Part shown: in pieces, positions 1 through 10,700 of the stretch
Numbering within the stretch: the first letter of the stretch is position 1
How the letters are laid out: every line of letters begins with the position of its first letter
Assembly (NCBI GenBank): GCA_037954325.1
Contig: JBBMNZ010000003.1
Span: 21,445,392-21,509,391, forward strand
DNA length: 64,000 nucleotides
Direction of reading: 5' to 3'
Source: Fistularia commersonii
Lineage: Eukaryota; Chordata; Actinopteri; Syngnathiformes; Fistulariidae
Translations under genes and position numbers: made by a program
The notes under the pieces: generated by a model
The model's database searches: none
What the model saw: the letters and a program-made list of their open reading frames with translations, nothing else
Told to the model about the DNA's origin: nothing

Positions 1-571
1 TCTGGAGCGACAAAAGCACCTTGCAGGGCCCAAAAGGCAGCGGAAGATGCTATCTATCGCAGATAAAGTTAAACTTCTGGACATGCTAAGGGACGGTAAA
101 TAGGTCGGCATTACGGAATTAATGAATCTTCCGTTCGTTCCATAAAGAAGGAAGAAAAAAACATAAGGACGACAGCAGCAATGTATGATAGAGTATTTAA
201 TTGTATAATAATTGAAAAAAAAAAAAAGGTTTCTACTTCACGGATTTTGCCTATCATGATTCTTTTTGGAACGAAGCCCCCGTGAAAAACAAGGGTATAC
301 TGTACACCATTACCTCCATCCCTACTTACCACCCTTATCCATGCAACATTCACGTTTATACCAAACTTATACACAGATGCATTTCACTTTCACTTTCAGT
401 TATTTCTAAAAGCATTCTCAATTTATTTTTTTTCCTTTCTGTTCTTTTTTGCATTTTTTACATTTTGCTTTCTATTGCCTGTGCTGAACACGGGGCGGCA
501 GAGCGCAGGATGTAAGAGCGGTCCTACTTGGAACTGAACATTTTTGGTTCGATTTCCGGATCCTCCTAGAC

Positions 572-834
572 CAGGGGTGTCAAACTCAAGGCCTGCGGGC
601 CGGATTGGGACGGTGAACAGGTTTAATCCGGCTCTCAAAGCTAAAAAATACCAGGTTTGAGGAGTGAATTGAACAATAGGTACGTAACAGTAGTTCATAT
701 GAGATCAGAACAACTTTATTTATCCCGAAGGAAATTGTTGATATAAAATATGTCATGATTTTACCGATCTGGCCCACCTTAGAATAGATTTTCCCCCACG
801 TTGTCCCTGAGCTAAAATGAGTTCGACATCCCTG
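572..834. mobile_element. Small non-autonomous hAT-type element with perfect 8-bp target duplication
   Basis: Starts CAGGGGTGTCAAACTC and ends GAGTTCGACATCCCTG, inverted termini of the hAT (Charlie-like) kind. It is flanked by TCCTAGAC at 564-571 and again at 835-842. 263 bp, no coding capacity. Inside, 711-737 matches the inverted LINE-tail motif seen elsewhere in the window. Confidence 0.88.
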
Positions 835-943
835 TCCTAGACTAAGCGTTGTGGAGCTTCAGTTCCTTAGCCGCCTTCTGCTCATGGTTCATCCGTGATG
901 GGAAAATTTCACTGATATTGTGACAATAGAGGCATTTCTACTT

Positions 944-1320
944 CGCCTTCATTTCAAGTACTTCGGGTCAACGGTCCAGAGCGACGGAGAGTGTGGAAAA
1001 GAGGTAAAGAAAAGGGTTTTAAGCAGATTGGAGTCGGGGGTAAGTGTCATTGTGGCTGATCCTGGATCAGCAAAAACGAAAGGAAATGGGCACAAGGCGG
1101 TCGTGAGACCAGCGATGCTGGATGGCCTTGAATAATGCCGAAAAGACAGGAGGCAGAGCTGGAGGTAGTTGAGAGGAAGATGTTGAGGTTCTCCTCGGGA
1201 GTGACGAGGACGGTTAGGATCAGGAGGGAGAGGAGGATACAGAGAAAAGGTTTAAATGCAAAAGTTGATTTGCTGTCGCGACCCCTGAAGGAAAAAAAGA
1301 TTGTTTATAGTGTGCACTGA
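944..1320 (+). mobile_element. Non-LTR retrotransposon fragment (C-terminal part of reverse-transcriptase ORF)
   Basis: Frame-shifted reading gives FKYFGSTVQSDGECGKEVKK, then VVRPAMLDGLE, then (plus one frame) KRQEAELEVVERKMLRF and GVTRTVRIR. This is the conserved C-terminal region of a very widespread animal LINE (RTE-like in my recollection). It is broken by a stop and a frameshift at about 1134. Confidence 0.82.
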
Positions 1321-1442
1321 CTTGTATTTGCATCTATGTCCTCCATTTGCATATTCTTCTCTATGATTACTGTTACCCTATGCTGCTCTAAGAATTGAAT
1401 TTCTCCCTCCTGGGATCAATAAAGTTTGTCTTTTCTTATCTT
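1321..1442 (+). repeat. LINE 3' tail
   Basis: The end reads GAATTTCTCCCTCCTGGGATCAATAAAG and then a T-rich run; such ends close L2/Rex-type elements in fish. It directly follows the LINE coding fragment but may belong to a different element. Confidence 0.55.
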
Positions 1443-1444
1443 GA

Positions 1445-1516
1445 CATTGAGACTCCACGCAAAAAGGGCCGCCTGTCGGGGCATCGAACCGGCGATGTTC
1501 TTGCTGAGAGGCGGAA
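1445..1516 (-). mobile_element. tRNA-derived SINE, head fragment
   Basis: Matches the SINE head copies at 12775, 17640 and 57650: GACTCCACGC, ATCGAACCGGCGATGTTCTTGCTG and a GAGGCGG end. On the minus strand this carries a B-box-like GGTTCGAT. Confidence 0.6.
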
Positions 1517-1650
1517 CCTTAATATTTCTTTTTTTTTTTTTGTTTTGAGAAAGAGCTGGTGTGGAAAAACAAATAACATTCCCGCGGGAATACGGACTCT
1601 CAGATTCGGTGTTCGATTCAAATTTCAAACTCCGGGTGCAGGTTACGTAC

Positions 1651-1767
1651 CGCCAGCGCCGTGGAGTAGGAGTTGAAGATGTTGAGACGGAATTCCTTCA
1701 GGGCTTTTTTGAACACCACGTCCACCATGGTGTCCTTCTTGCTGTCCTCCGTGTCCAAGTCGTTGAT
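1651..1767 (-). CDS. myo9a: myo9a coding exon 29: tail, last exon in window
   Basis: Encodes 39 residues, 1992-2030 (INDLDTEDSKKDTMVDVVF, then KKALKEFRLNIFNSYSTALA), a strongly conserved segment ahead of the C1 domain. Acceptor CATCCAG; donor GTACGT at 1650-1645. Translation continues in exons beyond the left edge. Confidence 0.95.
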
Positions 1768-4700
1768 CTGGATGGTGGAAAAACCATAGCGGTCGACCCG
1801 GCAGGAACATACAAACACGTTTTTTTTTTTAAATTTTTTTATTTTATTCACTCGGCGTGTCGTACCTTTTTCATCAGGAAGTCGTTCATGCTCCTGTAGT
1901 CGTTGGTACAGGTGAGGATCTGGAGGCCGTCGCTCTGCCACTGGGCCGGCTCCAGGGCCACGTTGCTGATCTTCACGCTCCGTCGTCGCTTCACCTTCGG
2001 CGAGGGCTCCTTGTTCTCCTTCAGGTCCCTGAACGCTCGATCCGACGTCAGATCCGGGCTGCAGGGGGGCGACGTGTTCTCCTGACCTGCCGCGAGAGGC
2101 GGGCGAGTCCGTCGGGGCGGGTTCGAAGATTTGAAAGTCGGAATAATCCGGCGCACGCACCATCTCGAAGTAAAGGACCGGTGTCTCCGTATTCACCATC
2201 CAGGGAATCGGCGCCGCAAATCAGCTTCTCCCTCGACGTCTTCTTATCGCTGTATTTGGTCTTACCCCAGAAACGCATCCGGCCGCGGACCCTGTCATCC
2301 AGATTACATTGTGTTTTAGGGTTATTTTTACCGTCCCGAATGGAATCCGCGTTTTGCGACACCGACCTCCCGTCTTGCGAGTTCTTGCGCAGCGTGTCCG
2401 CTTTCCCCAGATCCCCCGAGGACATGGCTTTGTGTATCTTCTTCTGCTCGGAGGCGGCCGGCTGGAACGGCGGGAGAACATGTTCAAAACATGAGAAAAA
2501 GCAAAAAAAAAAAAAAAAAAAGGGCCTCCCTCTCTCCTCAGCTGTACTACGGCCGGCCGATAGGTGGCGGCATCGCGTCGCCGTGGATTCCCACCCAGGC
2601 TGCAAAGCGCATATCAACAGGACTGTGTCGGAAAATTAGAATATTGTGATAAAGTTCTTTATCTTCTGTAATGCAATTACAAAAATGTCATACATTCTGG
2701 ATTCATTACAAATCAACTGAAATATCGCCTTTTATTATTTTAATATTGCTGATTATGGCTTACATCTTAAGAAAACGCAACAATCCTATCTCAAAATATT
2801 AGAATATCATGAAAAAGTAATTTTTGTTTTTTTTTTCATTGCATTACAGAAGATAAAGAACTTTATCGCAATATTCAAATTTTCGGAGACGGTCCTGTAG
2901 AGCGGAATTAGCAGAGCTGGGCGGAAGCGCTAATCGAACTGTTAAGAAGAAAGATGTTGAAGGAAAGAAGAAGTGTGTTAAGTTCTAAAGAAGGTGAACC
3001 ATCTTGAAAATAAGAATCCCCAAGGGTTTTTTTTTTTTTTTCTCTGCTAAGAGAGGAAACAATATATAAGCGTCATGCAAATACTATCCATTAATCAGAG
3101 GGGTGTGGGGGCGCACCGAGAAGAAACGCGAAGAATCATCCGTGAGCGGAAGGGAAAAGAAAAGCAAAATAATGTTAGGGGAGCGTCTACAAATCAAGGC
3201 TCCTTGCTTCTTAGGATAACACATTTCAGAAATTGCCTCGGGTTCGTGTTCAGACAAATGAGCGCGCTGCTCCCTGCTCGGGTCGTTACACGTCTACAAG
3301 CAGTGATACTTTTTTTTTTTTTTTTTCTTTTCCAGGCATTTTCAAAATGTGTCCTCCCGTCGCCTACGTCTTGAAAACAAAACAAAAAAAAAACAAAAAA
3401 AAAAAAACAACAACAGGTCCGTCGGGTGCCGTACCCCCCTGCTGGGTCTCAGCCCCGGGAGTACGATTCTAGGATTTCGCTCTAGGCCGTGAGGGGTTAG
3501 ATAAGAGAAACCGCGCTCGGAGAATGGAGAGAGGGGCCGGCGTCGGCCGGGGTGGCGCCCGTTACCATGTCCGAGTCACTGAAACAGGACCCTTCTAAGC
3601 CCGCCTCCGCGGCCAGGGGTAGGGTGTAATGTCGGGGGCCGTTGCCGTCATAGTCATCCTCGTCTGAATCCCCCCCGACCGAAAGGATGGGGGCAAGGGT
3701 GAGGAACTCGGCGCGAGTCCGTGCCATTCGGGGTTTCTTTTTTTGGCCGACTCTGCCCACCTGGAGTTTACCAGAAGTGATAACAGCATATTGAAACGGT
3801 AAAAACCTTCCAAATAAAAAAAAAAAAAAAAAATCTAAAAATAGATAAAATCCCCCGTGCCCCGTGTTCTTTGCCTATTTTTTTTCCTTTTTTTTTTTTT
3901 TAACGTCTGTGCCTGTTTTAGTGTTGGACTGAGAGCAGGGGTGCAGTCGCAACAGAAAAAGAGGCACGACGGGATGCTGGCGAACACGTGCTGCATCTTT
4001 CGTGAGGAAAACACCCGTGAAGTCGTTCACTTACATCCCGGGCTTTGGCTCCCTTGGCGGCTGAGACGGGCCCCTCCTTGGGCGCGGCCGCGGGCGTCTC
4101 TTTGCCGACGGCAGCCCTGTCGAATCTGGAGGAAGAGGAAGACGATGGGTTAAAACAAGAGAACCCAGTTATAAACCCCAAAGCGCAGACGCGTCCGACA
4201 ACACTAGGGGGCGCCGGGTGAGGACTCACGACAACCTGGGTGACGCTCAGGCTGAGTCTTTGGACAACGGGAATGTTTGGCGCTCTTGCTTTGGGTGAAA
4301 GGCAATTTCGGGAAAGTTGTAGCGCATTCGAGGAAACCCAAAAAACCCAGAAACAAACAGTTAGCGTTGCTGTTATGATTAGCGTGACTGTGCCTGCACC
4401 TTCCACGCTTTCTATCTCCGGTCGAGGCGGAAGGGCTTGGAAGGAGCTGGGATCTGTCCGAGGTTCTCCGCACGGGAAAAAGGCCGCCGCATCCTCGCCG
4501 CTGTCGCCAAGAGATCGCTAACATGGGGAATTTCGGGTTTCCGTGGGTTATCTCAAAGAGCGGTGTTCTACGTGGAAGGTGTCATCGGACAACTGGGTCG
4601 AGATTCGGGAGACGTTTAGATAAAATCTGACTTGACTTAGTGGACAATCGGGCGACACGTCTTGGACGTACATTCGGTCGATCGACGGTAACACAAGATC

Positions 4701-7700
4701 TGCCGAAAGCTGACCGCTAGTGATTTGGTTTGGCTACGGCGTCGACTCAACACTCACTCTGCAAACGTAACCCTGTCCTTCGGGGAAAAGAAGATGTTGC
4801 CCGGCTTGTCGGCCATGCCGACCGCCGTCCCGTGACCGCTCTGCGCCTTCTTGCCGGAGGCTCTGACTCTGGCGGCGCCCCCGTCCTTGGACTCCAGGGT
4901 GAGCTTTGGCGCCCAGCCTTCGGCGGCAGGCCTGCTATCCCTGCGCCTCTCCCTGGGGGCGGTGGCCGGCGGCGGGGGCAGCTGGGGATGAGGGGCGTCG
5001 TCGCGGCCGGAAGGGTCGCCGGACTCCGACTGGGTTCGGCAGTGCGGGCCGAGGCGGGACCTTCTCTCGATGAGCAGGGAGCTGGGCCGGAGCTGCCTCC
5101 CGACGCGGGGCGGCGCCGCCCCGTCCTGAGCGCCCTGCAGGCTCTGCTGGATCCTCTGCAGCGCCTCTCCTCTTTGCTTCTCGAACAGCTCCCTCTCGTA
5201 TTGGGCGAAGAACAGACGCTGTCGCTCCAGGACCTCCTTCTGTTGCCGGATCTGCTCCATCATCTCCTTCTCGTTCTGCTGCTGCTGATTCCGTTGCCTC
5301 TCCTCCCTCTCCTCGTTCAGTCGCACCAACTTCTCGATGACGGTCTGGTCTGCTCGGGGGACAGCGGCGGGCGGCGTGGGCAGGATCTGACCCGGTTTCT
5401 GGGGCGACGGCGTGGACTCCCCCGTCTGGGCCGCCGAGTCTCGAACTTCTACAGGGGGACGGACCATGTTGCTGAGATCTTCGCTGAGCGGGGTTTCTTT
5501 CTGCATGCTGATGACCACCACCACGGGCCGGCGTCCCGACTCCCGCCTTTTGGATGCGGCGGCGGCGGCGGCGGCGGCTTCTGTGTTCTGTCGAGATTCT
5601 TCGGGAGGACGAAAAGAGATGCTGCTCTCACTGGCAGGGACGTAAAAGGTCGGGAGGTAGTTCTCGATTTTGGGCGGATGTGCGGGAGAGGGGGCGGCCG
5701 GCTCCGTCGTCGCTCGGCCTTGGCCGCCAGGGTGGCCGGCGCCATCGGGGATCCCCGTCGCGTTTGGCTCCTCCGGTTTCGGACTGGTCGGGACCTCCTC
5801 GGCGTAGGGCTCCGGGGCGGCGGATACGGAGCCCAGGGAGGAGCAGAGGTCGTCGCTGTCGGTCACCTCCTCCAGAGCCTTGGGCGGCTCCTCCATGCTC
5901 AGGAGCTCGAAGCTCCCCTTGGAGCTCTGGCTGTCCGGCGTGCCCTGGGGCGAGCACAGGGGCGGCGTCGGGGGCGGCACCAGCTCGAGGGACCAGCGAC
6001 GCTCCTCGGAGGGCGACGACGCTCCCCCGCCCGTCGCCCGAACCTTGAGGAGCTCCAAGCTGAACTTGGCCTGCTCCAGCTCTCGCATCCGCCGGCTCTC
6101 CCTCTTGGAGCGAGTCGTTTTCTGGCCAGGCTCGTCCGCCGCCCGGTTCCTCTCTTGCACCGCCGGCGCGTCTGGGAGGGCGGCGTCCGTCGACCCGGCG
6201 CTCTCGTTTCCCTCCCTGCTCCCCCCGTCCAGGCCGCTGAGGATTTGGAGGGTTCTTTCCCGTTCCTCGCAGGAGCGATCCTCCCAAGTGCTAAGGTCCA
6301 AACCCATGATTTTCTCCGAGGGCTCCTCCTCTCCTTCTGGCGAGAGGCTCACACCGCCGTTCTGTAGCCGAAGCAGCTCCTCCTGTCGATCCTTCTTCGC
6401 CCTCAGGTTCTGTTCTCTCAGTTTCCTCAAGCTGTTGATTAAAAATAAAAAAAGCAATTTTTTTAGAGATAACTCATTTTTGCCACCGACCGGCTTTTCG
6501 AAAGTCCGAGGCTAATGCGAAACCCTCAGCCGCTCTCAAGCGGCTCAGCCGATCGCAGAGCAGCTTTGTGTCGGATTGCTTGCGTAACGGCCCGCTCCGA
6601 CCGCCGCCGCCGCTCCGAAACAATAGCTGAGCGCACGCCGCGGGACCGGTGTGCAAAGATTAATCTGCTTTTTCGCAGGCTTGTGCAAAGAAAAAAAAAA
6701 AAAAAAAAAAATCATCCCGTCATTTACTTCCACGCCTTTTTCCGAAGAATGCGGAGACCTGACGCTGTCGCTCCGAGAGCTCACCTCTGCCTGGCCAGGT
6801 AGCCTCTGCTCAGCGCCTGGAGTTGAGCCGCGGCAGCGCAGAGGCGTACGTAGGCCTCCCTGGCTCGGTGACAGCGCCAGGCCGCCTGGATCACCAGAGC
6901 CGCCGCGCAGCGCCGGCGGAGCCACGACCTCCACGCCCGCTGCAGCACCGCGGCCGCCTCCCGCCACAGCCGGAACCTCTGGCGCTCTCGAAAGCCCCGC
7001 CAGCGGGTCTGCAGGCGCAAGGCCGCCACCTCCTGGGCGTTCAGGTCCTCGTCCTCGGCGGGCCGCGACGAACGCCACCATCTCTGTAAGAGAGAGAAAC
7101 GACGGTGATAATAATTGGCGGTGACAGTTTGTCAGGAGACATTTGAAAAGGCAAAAAAAAAAAAATCACCACGTCCGCAATTGTCGACGTGATGTTATTT
7201 ATTCATTTTCAATACAGGTTATCTTGCTGGAGCCTATCCCAGAAGTCGGTTGCCAGGCGATCACAAGGCCACATTCAGAGACAAACGACCATTCACCCTC
7301 TCATCCACACATCATCCACAGCAGGGGTGCGCACACTTTTTTCAGCATGCAGGCTACTTCTAAAGTATTCAAGTCAAAATGATCTACCTACTAAAAAATT
7401 GCAAAAACATAAAAATGTATTGAGAATTCTTTAAATGTATAACATATATTGGTGTACCTTGCATGACTGCAGGAACCATAATGCACAATACAACTCAATA
7501 TATTTTTTTTTGGCATTAACTGACTCCAATGACTTGCAGTGAATGGTATCAGCTGGGGATGTATAGTCTGGACAGTAGCTACTGGTGGCCAGCCTCAAGC
7601 ACCACTTCCAAAACTTCCAAATAATCACCGTATTTTTTATGAATACTACGTATATGACGCTCCACATTTGGGTTTTTCGGTATAGCCACGGTAGACTGGC

Positions 7701-10700
7701 AGACGCACTTCGAAAATGACACAGTAAAAAGCAATCCTTCTCCCGCTCCCTATGTGAGCAGTGTGTGTTTGGCTTCATACTTGGTCCAGCTCCCCCACGC
7801 ATTTTAATACCCTTTCTTAAGTTTCAAAGAAATAAATTGGAGGATAACCAGGTAACTGGCTAGCTCGCTAGAGTTTTGCAGCACTTAGCGCAAATTTCAT
7901 AGCGAGGATGGATGATAAGCTGACGTCTATTTTTTCGTCCACGCGGACGACTCCCGTCGGACTCGAACCGGGGACCTTCTGGGCAACAATTACAACACGG
8001 TGGAAACAAAAGTATATGTAACGCGGAAGAGTCCGAAGGGAGGAGGGGATTGGACGTGGGGACGGACGACACCCTACCTGGATTTGGAGCGCCGCCTCCC
8101 TCATCCTGACGAACTGCTTCCTCTCCAGGCCGGCTCTGAAGCGCCGCTGCAGGCAGACGATGAGCCGGAGCACCTCTCTGTGGAGCAGAGCCTGGAGGCG
8201 CTGGCGCTCGGCCTCCTGCAGGAAAACCTGAGAGGAGGGACGAAAGATGGGAGTCAGACGTTTTATTGAGGCGGCCCGGAGATATTCACACGCGCTCAAG
8301 ACCGTCTCTGACACATGGCCGCAAGAATGCCAGGTATGGTCTCCTAATTATATAGACAGCAGAGGCGTGGACCCCTCCATCCTGCGCCGTTCATCCCGCC
8401 GACACACGCCAAATAAGGGTCAAGTCGTTGTTGCATCCGTTTGCATCCGAACACGAGGTTCGCGGACGACGCCGCGATTAGCATTGAGCTCTTTCACTCA
8501 TTCAGTCATTCATTCATTTATTCTCCATCCCGCTTATCATGCAATCTGGGTAACAAGGGTGCTGGAGTGATTTGACCATTGATAATTTTAATTTCAAAGT
8601 CTTTGTACTTAAGACCTTAAGACACTTTATAGCCTCGACTTAAGAATAAGAATAAGAATAACTTTATTAATCCCGAAGGAAATTGCTGTGCCAGAGTTAC
8701 AGAAAATATAACAGTAATAAATAATAAAAGAAAGGCAGAATTAGAAATAAAAATAAACTATAAACTATTAAGTGTCTCAGTGAAACTATAAAGTGTCTTC
8801 GTAAGCAGTGATAAAACTAAAAGTGTCTTAGTAACAAGTGAGGTAAGGAGTGCACAATAGTATGATAGAAGGGAACATTGTAGTGTAGCTGTTATGAGAT
8901 GAGATGAAATATTGCACAGTGTAGCTGTTATGAGATGAAATATTGCTTGACTTGTTACTTAGACACTTTATAGTTTTATTTCTATTTCTTATTCTCCCCC
9001 CTTTTTTTTATACCGTTTATACATTTTCCTGCAATTATTTATTATTGTTATTTTTTATTTGAAACTCTGGCACAACAATTTCCTTCGGGATAACTAAAGT
9101 TGTTCTTATTCTTATTTCCGGATTATTTAGCGCACCTGAATATAAGCTGCGCTGGAGAAAATTAAATAAATCCATATACGTGTACTTCTATAGATTGCAT
9201 CGTCTATAAGCCGCCAGTGTCAATAAAGAATAAGAATAAGAACAACTTTATTTATCTGGAGGAAATTGTTGTGCCAGAGTTTCAAGTAAAACATAACAAT
9301 AATAGATAATAGTAGGAAGGAGGGAGAATAAGAAATACAAATAAAAATATAAAGTTTCAAAGTCAAGGCTATAAAGTGTGTTAAGGTCTTAAAAAGTACA
9401 AAGATTTGAATATTCCCTACGGCTGAAGGAAGACATGAGATCTTTATTTTACGTTTAATTAAATGCATACCGGTGGCATCCACAAATACATGCTGGAAAT
9501 GTTTTTTTCCCGAACAGTACCTGTAACACAGCCGATGAAAATTATTCTAGTTTTGGCGTCATGAAGCTCGATAGCGCCCCCCCAAAAAAATCCATGAATT
9601 AGCCGCATCATTGTTTAAGTCGCAGTGTTCAAAGCGTGTGAAAAAAATTGCGGGGGCTTATGGTCCGGAAATGACACTAGACATCAATCGCCATACACAG
9701 GACTTTGTCAGAAAATTAGAATATGGTGATAAAGTTCTTTATCTTCCGTAATGCAATTAAAAAAACAAAATTGTCTTTTTCATATTTTAATATTTTGAGA
9801 TAGGATTTTTGAGTTTTCTTAAGATGTAAGCCACAATCTGCAGTATTAAAATAACAAAAGGCTTGCAATATTTCAGTTGATTTGTAATGAATCCAGTATG
9901 TGTGACATTTTTGTTTTTGTAATTGCATTATAGAAGATAAAGAACTTTATCACAATATTCTAATTTTCTGAGCTACAACCATTCGCCTTCTCGTTCACAC
10001 GTCAATCTAGACAAACAACCATTCGCCCTTTACGGACTAATAACCATTCACTCTCATTCAAAAGGTATGAAGACCTCCAACCATTCACTCTAGTTTGCAC
10101 ATAATTTGGGCTCTCCGATGAACCTCCCGCTTGTTTTTGGGATGCGGGAGGCGACCGAGGAACCCTGGAGGAAACCCGCGGGAGACTCCGACGTGCAAAG
10201 TCCACGCGGTCGGAATTGAACCAGGGAGCTTCTGGCTGCCAGGCGGTAGCGCTAATATATATTTCTAAATAGATGTGTTCATAATGCGGATTCAATACCA
10301 TTGTCTTCCCCACTTGGTACCGATCCGGTACCAGGTGGAGCTGCTGCAGGCACTGCTGGATGCCCTCCCTGGTGGCGCTGGTGCCCTCCGGGAGCAGCAC
10401 GAAGAAGTGATGGATGAAGTCCTACGGAGAGCGAGAGTAAGAAAGGGGGTTTCTTAGACAGTTCGCGGTATTTCCGAGCAGAGGACAGCACTGCTGACGA
10501 AATGTTTAAACCCGTCTTTAAACCCCCCCCCCCTCCGGTTTATGCGTCCGACGGCGAATCGCGGCGGGGCGGCGCCTCTCGGACATGAATCGCAGATGAA
10601 AACGGAACCGCGGTGAAACATGTGGTTTCAGGTACGGGGGTCCGTGGCCGTCCACGCTGGCGGGGGTTCAAAAATCATCGCATAAATATGCTCGACTCCC

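Larger units (their letters stand above)
1..1650 (-). other. myo9a: Intron after coding exon 29 (partial)
   Basis: Holds the hAT element, LINE fragment, LINE tail and SINE head listed here. Bases 1-560 show no coding signal on either strand; 422-470 is T-rich. No C1-domain exon is visible. Confidence 0.8.
7084..8077 (-). other. myo9a: Intron between coding exons 23 and 22
   Basis: 994 nt, mostly repeat: SINE body at 7195-7321, hAT-like sequence from 7322, and SINE head sequence again at 7925-7985. Confidence 0.75.
8228..10298 (-). other. myo9a: Intron between coding exons 22 and 21
   Basis: 2071 nt, largely repeats: SINE-tail-like TTCATTCATTTATT at 8505-8560, inverted LINE tails 8643-9117, a TATAAGC-type element 9117-9690 broken by another LINE tail, a foldback MITE and a SINE. 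Confidence 0.75.

Noticed and set aside
1618..2199. Minus-strand open frame of 193 codons crossing exons 29, 28 and the 74-nt intron
   Set aside because: It reads exon 28 in the wrong frame (family blocks lost) and only regains the right one in exon 29. Splicing gives a continuous family match instead.
4730..6367. Plus-strand open frame of 545 codons
   Set aside because: It is antisense to coding exon 24, whose GC-rich, Glu/Pro/Ser-rich codons leave the opposite strand free of stops. The protein is repetitive Leu/Arg/Gly with no domain.
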